DNA of 64,000 bases from Antedon mediterranea (GCF_964355755.1 NC_092679.1:12516932-12580931); one strand, 5' to 3'; positions 13,808-26,701 are shown, counted from the stretch's first letter. Translations and numbers: made by a program. The notes: generated by a model not told the origin, from the letters alone.

Positions 13808-13996
13808 CAGTGGCGTAACGGCTATGAGCACTTACTGACTAAACCCAGGGGCCCCAGAGCTTATGGATGAGGGCCCTGAGCAGTGTCCGAGGAAAAAATA
13901 GGAATTAAAATATGTCGGAAATGCCCGAAGCCTACAGCGTTGAAGCGCCACTTAGGTTCCTAATCAGGAACCTCAGCCCTCTTCGTTATGCCACTG
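13808..13996. mobile_element. Short hAT-like MITE
   Basis: Perfectly placed inverted ends: CAGTGGCGTAACG at 13808-13820 and its near complement CGTTATGCCACTG at 13984-13996. The 8-bp flanks TGTGTGAG and TGAGTGAG (7 of 8 matching) look like an 8-bp target duplication. CAGTGG ends plus an 8-bp duplication are typical of hAT transposons. At 189 bp it has no coding capacity. A related end occurs at 57635. Confidence 0.75.
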
Positions 13997-14685
13997 TGAG
14001 TGAGACTACCAAGTGCAAAATATTTACCGGTGCCCTTTGTAAAATTTACTATTTCCAGTTCGAACAAGGCTTTATTTAAATTTTTGTATAATTAGGCCTG
14101 CAATACTTCAAGAAATACCTTGTATATGCGCACCATAATGCTTTTTAAATTTAATTTAGACTCAGAAGGAATTGGGAGAAATCACAGTTGGCCGATTCCT
14201 GTATTTTTTGTGGGAGAGAAAAATATTTGTTTTAATATGTTCTTCAAGTACTTTAACATGTACAACTACTTAAGTGATTATTATGCATATGTTTTTATAG
14301 TGTATGTCTTTATATGTGATAGAAGTACTTATCATAAGTGTGTTTATGTACGGTATGATTGCATATTATGTGTCTTTATGATCATACTTAACATGCAATA
14401 CTTTGATTCAGTCATGTTAACTGTAAAAGGCACAACAGCTGTTTTCTACAAAGTGTAAAATTGCTCTTTAGAGAATCATGAAATATTTTATGATTGCTTG
14501 CTTTTCTTGTAACATAAATGGATTTCTTCTTTACATTTCAACCCTTGAGAATCCTGCTAGCAGTTTATGTAGTATAAGGATGGCTATAAATGCTCATTGT
14601 CAAACAGGCAGCTTCCTGTACTGTACCATGTATTCCAACTCCAACATTCTGTTCCTACCTAATTTTCATGTTGACACTGTTTAAC

Positions 14686-15498
14686 TACCGTATATTTCGG
14701 TGTATAAGTCGCACCTGTGTATAAGACGCACCCCCTAACTGAGAGTAAAATATCGGTATTTTTTATATTTCATCAAAACAATGTTTTTTTTAAATTGTAA
14801 TTAATATTATTGTAATAATATATTTTGTTATATCTACAACGGCGTCCTTTATTTAGGTTTTTTCTTACCTAGGCTCGGCCGCGCCCAGCCTCAACATGTT
14901 GTTTCTAACTTGTTATTCATGAGTTTCGCACCCGCAACATCGAGTGCATGGGATGACCGTGTGTGGGCTAGCCTCGCTCGATCATTTCGAGAGGGCGCAC
15001 GTTTTCACGGACAATCGTATTCGATTAGTATCATCTATGTATCCGAGAAGTGTGTACGCTAGGTCCATGCTATAATCACCTGGAGAATATACTAATCGAA
15101 TACCGTACAACATGTGGCCGCCAAGAAAGGCTTGCGCTGGGGGTACGGCGGTCGGCGATCGTGCGTATAACTATAAATAAATACTAGGCCTATTCCAATC
15201 GTAAACGTTTACAAATGAAATTTTATCGGAGCGCCTAAAACAGCTCCATAATAAACAAATCTTTTCATCATATTTAGTATAACATCATGCTACAATGCCT
15301 TGAAAACTAGGCAGAAGCAGGTTGCCGTTACGTTAGTACACTGTAGCTAGGCCTAGCCTACTCAGGCCTAGCCAACGAGGTGACGATATGTACACTCTGT
15401 GTGGTGAGGCATTTATGTTCGGTGTATAAGACGCACCCTTAATTTAGAGGTCAAATTTGCGTGTCAAAAGTGCGACTTATACACCGAAATATACGGTA
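14686..15498. mobile_element. 0.8-kb TIR element with TACCGTATATTTCGGTGTATA ends
   Basis: The first about 29 bases are the near-exact inverse of the last 29. Both ends carry the phrase GTGTATAAG(T/A)CGCAC, and a second, direct copy lies just inside each end. TA dinucleotides at both borders fit a TA target duplication. The interior (14860-15400) is GC-richer than the surroundings and includes several AGGCCTAG motifs, but no transposase ORF is visible. Confidence 0.7.
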
Positions 15499-16793
15499 TA
15501 TTGAATTCCTTTTGTTTGATTTTTGCCCCGCTTAATCAACCCTCTTCTGAGCGGTACTAAGCTTTTGCATTATTTTTTTTTTCCTTTCTGTATTTGTTAA
15601 TTCAATTCTTTTATGTACCTTGCAAATATGAGTCAAACGATTAAACCAATAAATTATTAAAACTTTATTCAATCAATTTTAACAGAGTATATTTATTTAA
15701 AATTTATATGAGCATTATATATAAAGTATTTAAAATAACTCCCTGATCTTATTTACAATAAATGTGATTTTTATCTACATTCACACTATAGCTGTTTTGT
15801 GCCTTGAGAATTGATTGATTCATTGAATATGGTTCTATTGTTATAGCAATTTTAACATGAATTTAATTTCTTGGTAAAGGTATTATATTTTTGTATACGA
15901 GAATCGTATAAGAATTTTCTCGTGCTGATACACATGCCTAAGTGGAGGGCTTGATGGCATATTTGGTGCACTGCCATTTGATCAGCTCTTTTCGGTTTGG
16001 ACAAATGACTTTTACTGCATCGTTTGTTTGTGGCTCGACACGAAGAGATCATTCGGAGAGATGATAGTACAGTCAATAATCAAATACCAAACACCCTTGA
16101 GCTGGGCTAATATGTCTGGTATTCTGAAAAGTCTTGTATTCTGAATATGTTTTTAGACCAAGGAAAGTCTGGTAACGGGATATGGGATAGTTTCTGGTTT
16201 CCAGATAGTCCAGTATTGGGAGAGTTAAGTGTAGTTGTATGTGTCGTTCAATTCATCCCAGTTATGCAAGAGACACAGGTTATTCCACAACCTTTATTGT
16301 AAACCCTGACGGCAAATATGCATGAAAAATGAAAAGTACAGTAAAATATTCATTTTCTTAAAATGTTTTCAATATTGTTTTTAAATTATTCATACTTTAT
16401 TATATGGTGTTTGTGATATTATTTATTAATGAGGATAAATTGCAACTCTAAATAATTGTTTACGAGGTCTTGTACTTTGCTAAAGAAACATTGACATGCT
16501 TGAATGCTTGCAACACAAGGTATTGCAAAACACTTAAAAATCGCCACGAAAATGTGCAGATTAATTAGCAGAAAAATAGCAGTGTCAGCTGGCAATAAAC
16601 TCAGGTCATATTAAAGGAAATTTGAAGCATTGTTTAGTGTGTAGTATTTGACAATGATGGAGCACACCATTGGCAGTATCCTACTCTAAAATTGTGTATT
16701 AATCAAGCTAGGCTGTATAAAACTGCTTTTCTATTGGAAGCTCAAGGGTCAATATCCAATACAAACCTTTTAGTTGTTATGCCACTACCTTAA

Positions 16794-17407
16794 AGACACC
16801 TTCCCTATGTTTTTTAGATCTATTTTAAGATCACAAACTATATTTAATGTAAAAATATTACTATATGGTCCTATTGCGATAACCTTTTTCGTCTTTAAAT
16901 GGTTAAAAATATTTAAAAAAAGTTTATTCTAATAATTATAGCGGCCCGCTATAAATCCCAAAATGCATTGCGCGCGGATTGATATTTCTGTTTTCTTCTG
17001 TATTTCACCCACTTTTTGATCGATCGTAAGGCCAAAACAAATGGAAGACTCCTAACTTGTCAGCGAAAATACCGGTTTTCCCCAATTTGTATCAACGGAG
17101 TCTGGCAAAAATAGAAAGACAATAAATGTAGCAACTATACAACGTCATGCTCGGTATATAGCTAGCGTACGATGTTCGTACGTTACAGATGTTTACCACC
17201 TAGGCCTACAAAACTAAGCCTAGCTAGGCCTAAAGACCGTCCACGAGAGGTCGATCGCCGCGAGCTACTTAGGTAGTGAATTGTTTCTCACTTTTTATCA
17301 TAAATTACCATAAAACGTACATTTAGGACAAGGAAGCATAATTTAATGTTTTTAAAGTAATATATATGTATCATTTTTTAAAAACGTCACAAATTGTAGA
17401 GGTGTCT
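16794..17407. mobile_element. 0.6-kb TTAA-type TIR element, copy 1
   Basis: Starts TTAA|AGACACCTTCCCT (TTAA at 16790-16793) and ends in the inverted AGGTGTCT at 17400-17407. It is the reverse complement, nearly end to end, of 32165-32789. Landmarks include AGCGGCCCGCT (16940-16950), a GCGCGCGG block and CCGTCCACGAGAGGTCGATC (about 17237). The right-hand TTAA has decayed to AAC. No ORF. Confidence 0.75.
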
Positions 17408-18785
17408 AACAACCTAAATGAAAAAAATATTCCAAGCTTTCCAATTTTGGAGATGTTAAAGCATGTTAACCAAGTTGTTCCTATAGATGTAGCAAATATG
17501 CAAATCAGATATGCAATAGTCATGCACATGTTCCAATATCATAATAGTCTGTTTGAGGTTGTTAGCACTAGCTTGCATGCTTCTAGGAGGGTACCACAGA
17601 AATGATCCTTGCATGCAAAATGTAAGAATTTCCCAAGAAATTCCTCATTGCATATTGTAAATTATTATTTTTTTCTCATACATTTTGTGGTCAAAATAAT
17701 GGCTATGTTCAGTAGTGTCTTCTGGTCATAATGAGTCGCCGAGGTCAAGCCTTAATTAACATTATATGTGTATGTTGTAAACTGGTTTTAAATAGTTGTT
17801 TACTTTTTAATGGCAATCAACTAGAAATAATACAATTAAAACCAGTTATTATGCTGCAATTGGTTTTAACTGGAATTATTTTTAACTGAACTTGTTAAAC
17901 TGGAATTTTCTCCAGTTACCGTTGTCAATAGCACAACTCAGCTAAAATTAATTAATCACCGTCTCTGCTTTGGAAAACATATATTTTTTATATAACTCAA
18001 TCTATGTAGAATACAGTTTTAAACTGCATATTTTGTTCAATGCCTGAGGAAAGTGTACTTTTATATATTGCAAATAGGAAAGAAAAGTTGTACTACAGAG
18101 ACAATTTAAGCCCTCAGAAATTTGTACTGGTTTATTATTCACTTAGAGTGTCTTTGATACAACGATTGGCTGTCATGTGTCGCCAAATGTTCATGTCTAC
18201 GTACGCCATTATTATGCTTCTCGGCGTCTATTATAAAGTATGATTTTTTAAGAAATTTGTCTTTTATTTTTCATAAAACGTGTTTTTAAAAATCAAATGC
18301 TTTTCTAATTTCTAAAGTTTAGCCTTGAATAACCTAGTATATTTTGACGAATTTGAAATATAAACTTGTATTTTTTAATATGTCTACAATTTGTATTTTG
18401 CTATGATCCAACTTGATGTGTCGATAACATACTGTAAATTTTAACACTATACAATAATATTAGATATTGTGATTGGTCATTTTTTTTTATAAATGCGTTA
18501 AGTAATGTTCAAGGTGTGTATTTTCATATTGCAATTTTTATGTAATATTGACAAAATGATTCAGACTTTCATATGTGAAATATATTTATATAATACACTG
18601 AATAAACATACATGATGAAAAATGTATTATTAAGATAACACAAACAATTGAAACAAACAGTATAACCAAAGGTCAAAGTTTAGTGTTTTGTCTTGCACAA
18701 TTTTTCCTTTGCAATTCCTTATTTTTGTATCTAAGAAAAATAACAGGTAATTGGTTTTGAAGATATGAGGAGTTTGATGTTACTA

Positions 18786-20566
18786 AGACCCCATTTACAC
18801 TTCATCGACGATTTCTTAGCCGGCCCGAAGTCGGCCCGACGCCGGCTTTCTTTTTAGCCCGCAATGTGTTTACACTTACCCAAAAAGCCGGCCTCGGGCC
18901 CCTACTATTGTGTTTACACTTGCTCTCGCGGAAGAGTGCTCGATGAGTCGATTTCGCTACATTCACGTCATATCTGCTCATGTGCGTCTTAAAAAGTTAA
19001 TATTTTTATTAAGCGTTGTCGATCTACACTAGGCCTAGGCCTATCAACTTTATCAAAAAAGAATCAAATAATGGTATTTAATATGGATCAAAACAATTGT
19101 ATTATTGCTTTACTACTAATGTTTGCGTCTCGTTTTCTAAAGAATAGTAGTAGATAATACGCCTTTTTCACGAAACGGAAGACATCTTCGATCGATGAAA
19201 ACACAAACAATGCCGTTCAACGAAGCGTAACCAACAGAAATAACATAGCGTTTTCAGCCTATTTTCGGAGGACAAGTTACTTAAAAATTTGTAACTCCTC
19301 AACGGACAGTCGTATGGACAACATTTTTACTGTAAAATGTTCTTTAAAGATTAGCCTATATAACTGTGTGATTAAAAAAAATTATAATTTTTTGTTTCAC
19401 TTCTTAAGTCCATCGAAAAAAACACCACAGTTTATAAGCATAGGCGCCGCATGGGTCACAGTGCATTTCGGCCGCCAATCATTTCGGCCGCCGATTATGG
19501 AACGACCAAATTCATGAAACTCCAAAAAGGACAAAATATGGCATGATCATTTCGGCCGCCAGGTATGGTTGACCAAATTGAAATAGCCAGAAATAACTGT
19601 ACAGTATTATAACAGTGAAAAAAATAACTTTAAAATACCAAGTCTATGGAACGCCACAGAGAACCATGGTCATTTAAACCAGACATCAGTTGTGCAATGG
19701 GCTAAATACATTTTGTTTTTGCTGTAAATTTAAAGTTATATTACGGGGGGTATTAAATGTTTATATTTTTTTATTTATTTCACAGGTCCCAAAGATGCGT
19801 GTGCTTTGTAAAAATGTGTTTCTTTATGAATATAGGCCTAATAAATTCAAAACATACAAATAAAAGTGTTTTTGACTGGCACATAAAAAAAAATTCAGCA
19901 TCACCTCCTTATTATCACAATATTATTAATAATTCACTGGAGTGATGGCAATGTGCACGCCATAAATATCGCTGCTGTTTCTGGAATTAAAGACCGCTGA
20001 TTCGGCTTAATAATTTTAAAACGCATGGTGTGTCATAGATATTCAAGAATAATTACAATTCTGGCGACCGAAATGAACAATACATATTTTGTCCTTTTTG
20101 GCGTTTCATGAATTTGGCAATTCCATAACCGGCGGCCGAAATGATCAGACACCGCCGCATGGTGTCCTGAAATCCCCTGAAAACGCTATGTTATTTCTGT
20201 TGGTTACGCTTCGTTGCACGGCATTGTTTGTCATAGATCGAAGATGTCTTCGTTTCGTGAAAAAGGCGTATACATCTTCACCAATTTAAATAATTTCAAT
20301 GAAGAATTTCCGATTCATCAGCAATAAGTTTCGTAAACTTAAAGCTATAGTTGACCCAGAACGTTCATTTTATGACCGCGAGTGTTTACACTATACGAAG
20401 TGCCGGCCCGAAGCCCGCAATTGCCGGCCCGAAGCCTACTCTAGACTAGGCTCAAAATTGAGCCGGCTCGAGGCCGGCTCGGTTGTTCACAGAGTGTTTA
20501 CACTTGTACACTTTTGGCTCGGAGCCGGCCTCGGGCTCGCTAAAAGCTGAAGTGTAAATGGGGTCT
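18786..20566. mobile_element. 1.8-kb foldback transposon with long inverted arms
   Basis: Ends are AGACCCCATTTACACTT (18786-18802) and its exact complement (20550-20566). The inverted arms continue inward with GCCGGCCCGAAG-type blocks (18820-18900 and 20400-20530). A second paired arm, about 19155-19262 with 20172-20272, shares segments such as GACATCTTCGATC and AACATAGCGTTTTCAG. The centre holds another inverted structure (see 19472). No transposase ORF, so non-autonomous. Confidence 0.75.
19472..20152. mobile_element. Inner inverted-repeat element nested in the foldback element
   Basis: The left arm (about 19472-19545) contains CATTTCGGCCGCC twice, then TTCATGAAAC and AAAAAGGACAAAATATG. 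The right arm (about 20082-20152) is its inverse, with the same blocks in reverse order. The roughly 540-bp loop between is AT-rich, with one more GGCCGCC box at 19553. It lies almost exactly at the symmetry centre of the outer element, consistent with insertion into its loop. Confidence 0.65.
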
Positions 20567-20591
20567 AAGTTGAAACTTGGCAATGTTCTTA

Positions 20592-21115
20592 GTCCTTGTT
20601 TCTGCTACATATCCTCAAAATACGGTATAAAAATAATGGTATATTATGGTATAATTTATACCGTATTTGAAGTTCCTTCCTTCCCCAAATTAGAATGTGT
20701 TACCTTTGTTGCTTCTGCTTTCACAGTCTCCTTTTTGTTTTTTTATTGACTTGTTTCACGACAAATTATCTTTCTAAATCTGTCTGTCCTGTTTGTTCTC
20801 TTTTGATTTTCCCGAAAGCTTTGTTTTCCCAACAGATTAATAACACAAGTTGTGATGTTGTTCCTTACTTTCATTTATTATAGACTATATTCATGTATGG
20901 AAAATCAAAACATACAGTATTTTTATTGGCAGCAGAAAAGGTACACAAATACGGTATAAATGTATAAAAACTGCACACAAAAATGGGGTAAAATATACTG
21001 TATATTTTTGCGATCACCATTTCTGTTGCCAAAAATATACCGTATTTATACAGTATTTAGAAAATACTGTATTATATATACCATATGCTATTTATTTGGC
21101 AGCAGAAACAGGCCC
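20592..21115. mobile_element. PIF/Harbinger-like MITE, copy 1
   Basis: The inverted ends GTCCTTGTTTCTGCT and AGCAGAAACAGGCCC are flanked by TTA on both sides (20589-20591 and 21116-21118), the 3-bp duplication typical of PIF/Harbinger elements. Inside are repeated palindromic ATACCGTAT / ATACGGTAT motifs. It begins 25 bp after the end of the foldback element at 20566. No transposase. Confidence 0.7.
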
Positions 21116-21948
21116 TTATAGACTTGGACATTCAATTTTGTGTAGCCAATATAAAATGTTTTTGTACAACCAAAACCAGTATAATCAGGGAGTTAATGTG
21201 ATTAGATGAGACATTTTCATTGATATTTTCCAAATCACCTCCTCAAAATCTTAAATCAGAAAAGTCTGCATCAGTATATACAAAATTTCCATTATCACAA
21301 AAACGACAGACAGTTTTACCACAGTGATGATGTGTGGGGTTAGGCTTAATCAAGCGTATCAAGAGTTGACAGTGCATGCTTCTATCACTGATTACGTCTG
21401 GAAAAATTGTTTTGATCAACTGTTTTTAACTTTTTCTGACTCTAAATTTTCTGTCAAATAAAAAAGTAGACTTATCAAAAGAACACTGACTCTTTCTAAA
21501 TAACTTCTTGGTATAATAATAAATAAATAAATGAATTTGTTTGTCTTGTTTATTATCTTTAATTTGAAAGTAATTTTAATAGACTGAAAATTATAGTCTT
21601 TAGTCTTCATTTCCATTTATATTGTCTTTTATGAAAAAAAAAATTTTATAAATTAATTAAAATCACTAAAAATAGTTGTTCTTCAAGATCATCATTTGAT
21701 TGGTCTTTTAAAAATAATATTTTCATCGAAGATGATACCAATTTTTATCCTATAATTCCAGAATGAAAACGTTTCTAATTCCTTTTGTCTTCTGTTAATC
21801 TCTTTGTTGTTCGTTTAATATTGTCCCAAGTGTGAACATGCCAATATCTCTTTGTTATTAGTCTTCTTTAGAGAGGGAAGTCCAGATCGGTGATATCACT
21901 GCTTTCTACTGGACCCCTCTGGAATACATAATATCATTACCCTTATTT

Positions 21949-22622
21949 ACCTCCGCCAAGGAGGTATATGTAATCGGTAGCGTGTGTTTGTTTGTTTGTT
22001 TGTTAGCAGGATTACTCAAAAAGTAGTTACAAGATCTTTACCAAAATGAATATACAGATAGATATGTGGTCAAGGACCATTCCATTAAATTTTGGGACCA
22101 TTGTCCCAATTCTGGACCACTTTTTAGTATACTTTTCAGACCTGCTAGTGTTAAAAGATAGGACAGAATTTTTCAAAAGCCGGCGAGCAGTCTTAAAGTA
22201 ACAAGTATACTGAAATTGCATTTTCTCGAGAACTACTTGTCCAAAAAACTTCATTTTTGTACAAGAGGCAAGAATTATAATTTGTGATTTGTAATTTTAA
22301 AACATAATTTGATTTAATGTGCACGTTTTTTAATGCCAGTAGTTTCAAAAACCTATTTTCTTTTCAAATTCACTCGTTTGATTTTCGCGTTGCTGTTCTA
22401 TTGTTAGTCAACTGAAGCTATTGTTAATTGAAAGGCTTGTTACATAACCATTACACCAAACTCGCATACACATGCTTGTAGTGAAATTAGCCTAAATCAC
22501 AAACAGCATTAAGACACACACAAATATATACTGTATATATATATTTTTTTTTTACCGGAGAAATCTTATGTAGGAGAATTTTACAGTAGGCGGAGGTATG
22601 CACTCTCGGAGTGGCTTTCTAG
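21949..22622 (+). mobile_element. Helitron/Helentron-like non-autonomous element
   Basis: The 5' end is ACCTCCGCCAAGGAGGT, itself a hairpin. It is followed by TCGGTAGCGTG, (TTTG)n and TTAGCAGGATTACTCAAAAAG, which I recognise as a sequence recurring in many marine invertebrate genomes. The 3' end has an inverted GGCGGAGGT (22590-22598), then a hairpin CACTC-TCG-GAGTG (22601-22613), then CTAG (22619-22622) before a T run. A terminal hairpin plus CTAG is the Helitron signature. A 5' repeat whose inverse lies inside the 3' hairpin is a Helentron trait. No Rep-helicase is present. Confidence 0.65.
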
Positions 22623-22659
22623 TTTTTTGTATCAAACACGTATGGAATTAAATAATGTG

Positions 22660-22720
22660 TCATTGGGTGATCTTACGATCAGTAGTTTAACATCCAACAC
22701 ACTGCACCATGCACCCTTAC
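22660..22720 (-). mobile_element. SINE head fragment
   Basis: On the minus strand the sequence starts GTAAGGGTGCATGGTGCAG and continues TGTGTTGGATGTTAAACTACTGATC in pieces, matching the head of the 63.8-kb SINE. It stops before box B. Confidence 0.5.
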
Positions 22721-23615
22721 TATCTGTAAGTGAGAATCATCAGTTCATGTTTGTATAGGCCTATTACCTTTAATTTTTAATCTGTTGCACAAAAGATTTC
22801 AACAGCCTTTAAAAACAATAATTTGTCAAAAACAGAATGATTTAGTTAACTGTCTGTGTGTTATATAAATACATAATTATGTAGAGAATTGATTTATTAT
22901 CATGGCATCTATCTATACAACATGTGTGTTCATTGTCGTCATAATGAGCAGTGCACATCCATTGATATGATTCTAAGCACTTTGAATTTCAAATATCCTG
23001 TCACGATCGATTTTGAGTATCAGCCTCCAAAATAATGACATCATTGTCAACATAAACTTGCGTAAAAAACTGTTTGATATAAATTTGTTGTTAAGCATGG
23101 GCCCTACATTCTTCCTCCTTTTCGAAATTATGATCCATGTGCATATACTAACTAATTTACTTTATAGTATACCCATGGATGTATAAATTAAATTTATTGG
23201 TCAATGATATACCTAAGTGTATCTTTGTCATTTGATTGGTTGATTATGTATCACTTGCCATGCATTCTTTGTATCCACCTCCTCACGATTGGGTTAAATT
23301 GCACATTTGGAATACTCTAGCTTTAACGACAATCAGCATAACAAAGTATAAACTGGTACGTTGACCTATTCATTTGGAAACTTTGAAGTTTTCAGACTTA
23401 AAAAGGGTCTTGTATTGGAAAAGTAAACTATATTCATATCTAGTATACTAAATGTGTATCATGGTACAGTAGTATGCTTTCACACCTAGAGGGCCTCCTA
23501 TAGATAGAAAAGCATGTTAGAACAACAATATACAATCATGTATGTGTTCTTTTACATTTAGAAATATTTAATACAGTGGTTGATTGTAAACGTCTTTTTC
23601 TTTTTATTTTTCCAG
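22721..23615. other. Sequence upstream of the neurexin exon; no promoter recognised
   Basis: AT-rich, with no CpG-rich stretch or clear TATA/initiator arrangement. This fits the splice evidence that the stretch is intron between a distant 5'UTR exon and the first coding exon. Confidence 0.45.
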
Positions 23616-23709
23616 TTGTATACTTAAGAAGATGATGTGATCGTACATACCTGATTGGAAATATTTTTTCTCCGCTTGTTTTTCAACTGAAACTTTTAAT
23701 TGTACAAGA
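23616..23709 (+). other. 5'UTR part of the first coding exon of the neurexin gene, after a strong 3' splice site
   Basis: A long pyrimidine tract (about 23591-23613) ends in CAG at 23613-23615, a near-ideal 3' splice site 94 nt before the neurexin ATG. The first coding exon is therefore probably not the first transcribed exon, and a non-coding 5' exon and the promoter should lie further upstream. I could not identify that exon or a promoter by eye. The ATG at 23710 has A at -3 and G at +4, a favourable initiation context. Confidence 0.65.
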
Positions 23710-24442
23710 ATGGCAATTCTTAATAATATAATCTCTAAGATCTTGATTTTCACATTAGCTGCATCTATAGCTACAGCATTAAGATATGTTGCTCCTCAAC
23801 CAGGCGAGCAGAGCAGGACTTATGCACAATATCAACAATGGAATGCATTGAAATCAGGTGCATTAACATTAGAGTTTAAGACCTCACAGCCATCAGGACT
23901 TCTTGCATACCTGGATGACGGCGGAGATCGCGACTATCTTGCATTACAATTGGAGAACGGACGCGCAAAGTTAAGTTTTACGCTTGCTAACCTTGAAATT
24001 CAATTTACAGTCGGTGAAAATCTTAATAACAGTAGCTGGCATACTGTCACGGTTTACCGTAATTATTCAAGTTGTAAGTTAAAGGTTGATTCACAATGGA
24101 AAGAGCGCGAGTCTACTGGTACCGATTTTATGCTCACGACAAAGTCAGATTTATATCTAGGAGGCCTACCAACGACAAAGAATCCAGATGATTTAACAAC
24201 TCCGCGATTTCTTGGAGTAAAACGCTTTGTTGGGAAAATCCGCAATGTCTTCTATAAGAATGACACTACTGGGCGGTGGGTGACGCCCAAGTTGTTGGAC
24301 TCAATAGGAGTGCAAGAATCTGGTTCGGATCAGTGTAGTACTATTAACCCCTGTCTTAATGATGGACGCTGTATTAGTTCTGATCGTGGAAGTGCCTGCA
24401 ACTGCTCACTAACAAATTATTCAGGAGAAATATGTGCTGAAG
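23710..24442 (+). CDS. NRXN1: Alpha-neurexin, first coding exon (signal peptide, LNS1, EGF1); partial gene
   Basis: This encodes the N-terminus of an alpha-neurexin, a presynaptic single-pass adhesion receptor whose LNS domains bind postsynaptic partners. The exon gives 244 codons plus one base. Residues 1-24 are a hydrophobic signal peptide. Residues about 25-205 form a laminin-G/LNS domain with the family hallmarks SWHTV (109-113) and YLGGLP (149-154). Residues 209-242 form an EGF-like module with six cysteines (209, 215, 221, 230, 232, 242). Sequons at N106, N107, N118, N184 and N236 suggest glycosylation of an extracellular domain. Translation runs on 20 codons past 24442 to a stop, but GCTGAAG|GTAATT is a phase-1 donor and the extension is low-complexity intron. 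LNS followed at once by EGF fits neurexin rather than CASPR, which begins with a discoidin domain. Vertebrate neurexins have the same exon layout. The symbol is assigned by family; invertebrates usually have a single neurexin gene. Confidence 0.9.
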
Positions 24443-25724
24443 GTAATTATACGTTTTTACATTTTAAAATCACAAATAAAGAAAATACAAAAATTCTTTA
24501 TTAATATCTATTATTTTTATTAATATATTTTATTTACAGCGAGATCACTTTTCCATTCGATTTTCACTAAATTTATGTTGATTTCTTTCATCACACAAAT
24601 ATGCTTTACTAGTCTTCCCCTGTCCTTGTGTTGTACCATGTATTAATGTTATTTTAATGTAAAGTATTAAAAGGCAAATGAATTACATGATATTATTCAC
24701 AAAATAGCATTGATAATATTTAACCCATATTGAGTATTGATAAAATGGAAGAGATCAAAGGATTTTTGAAAGATTTCTTTTCACAGGATGCCATATATTG
24801 TGAAAACAAAATTAACCATTTTCTATTTTCAGTGATAATAATTGTAAAGGTAGTGATAAAAGGTGCTGAAATATCCATTGAATTTATTATGTAAAACCAT
24901 GAAGGTAATATTATGATGAATTTTGTATTCAATATAATTTCACAATCAGTTTCTTTAGAGTTAAAATTCTGGTCTATCTGAATACCATTCCGGTTTAGCT
25001 TGTTCTACGTTCAAACACAAACAAATAAGGTACGCATCCAATGTAAACCAATGATGAGAGGCACTAATAATTGAATCCATCAGAGTTAAAGTTCAGATTG
25101 GATGTTCTACATTTACACTTGCATTATTAATTAAAGATGATATTTCAATTCATTTTTCATAAATTTTCTTAAACTCTGAAACCTATAAGAGTTTATCGCG
25201 GTTAAAAACACAGAGGTATGAAATAGAGGTATAAAAAAAAAAGAGTTTACTGATCACATTTATGAGCGCTAATACTGTGGATATGGTTTGACTTCAGATT
25301 GACTTAGGCATGCAGAGAACATGGCTAACTAGTGCGTATAAACCCATTTAAAATTAACAGGTTTTTGTAACCTTTCCTTCATTCCCAAACTGTATGGATT
25401 TTCTTCCCTCAAATGTTTGGTTAAATAGACATAAGTTAGTTTTACTAGCAGATAGTATTGTTGATTCTATATATAAAAAATAAAGCTTTCGTATATTTAC
25501 TTTGTCAAGTATCAGAACAATCAATAGATTGTTGTGTTGCTTGTCATACAAATATTTGAATGTTGGCAAGACACACGAGTATGGATATAACAACAGAAAT
25601 TATCAAACTCTCCATTAATTGCATCATATATTACAAAAATGTTTAAGGATCCATAATATGCAGTCACAAAAACGCTAGGCCTACATGAAAAAACATTCAA
25701 GGACAAGTACACTTATACAATACT

Positions 25725-25960
25725 ACCCTACCGCCCCACCTTACCGCCCCTCCCTACCCCCATTAATACAAGAACATGACACTTTTAACTATACCTGCTC
25801 ACCATAATTACTCACATACAGTACTGTAGGGGAGATGTATTTTTTCCCCTGAAGTGCCCTTTTAAAAAAAGAGACTATTGGCTTATGACGATTTTTGCTC
25901 CCTTTGTATAAGTCACAACTGAACCGCCCTATAAAATTCCTGGCCATGACTTGATACAAC
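25725..25960. repeat. C-rich low-complexity tract and MITE-like remnant
   Basis: ACCCTACCGCCCCACC-type runs (25731-25762) are followed by short CCCCT/AGGGG pairs around 25827-25852 and GAACCGCCCTATAAAATTCC. Similar CCCCGCTTTAAATAAA / TAAACGTCTCCCTCG phrases occur at 26595-26670. It looks like debris of a repeat with 'accgcccc ... ataaacgcc' ends. The identity is not secure. Confidence 0.35.
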
Positions 25961-26701
25961 TATTTGTACTTACCGTATTTATAATAATGTACACAAATAG
26001 CCCTTTTTTCTTTTACAGTATATTAAAAATATGTATTTTGCTATAGAGGGCATAATACATTAAAGACACTAAAAGCTAATTATTATAATTTCTCCTCAGC
26101 TTTTAATCTTCAACAATTCTACTTCATTCTCTAGAGTACTTGTATTCAACTTAGGATTACAGTCAAAGTGATATAATAAATCGCTAATAAATAATGTCAT
26201 TAGTAGTGAATTTAGTAAAGATTTGAAATAAGTGGTAATTCATAATTAGTGGATAAAATTAAATTTTAACTTCTTTAACAGATACAAAGTTAAAATGTTA
26301 TATTATTTTTAATAAGTCTACTAAAATAATTAATTAAAAATAATACATTTAACATTAACTTAAAATAATGAGGAATGTTTTTTATAAAAAATGTCATAAT
26401 TATATGATTGAACTTTCTATTACTCTGTTCAGCCAAATTTTTGTATTCTTATATTAAAAATTACATTTTTTAGGTAAATTATTATTTATTTTAATTCCAT
26501 ATTGATGAAAATAAAAATTATTATTTAATTGATTAATAATTATTCTAATTAAATCTCAAACAACAATTTCTTAATGTACTGTATTCGAAAAAACTCCCCG
26601 CTTTAAATAAATGCCCTCATCAATTAAACGTTGAAACATCACTTTGAATAAACGTCTCCCTCGAACAAATTCCCTGCGATTATTTTTTTACCTGAAAATT
26701 A

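Noticed and set aside
24443-24504. Continuation of the neurexin reading frame past the donor to a stop
   Set aside because: A good GTAATT donor lies at the end of the EGF module, and the added residues come from AT-rich intron. A read-through isoform would be a truncated secreted protein without support.
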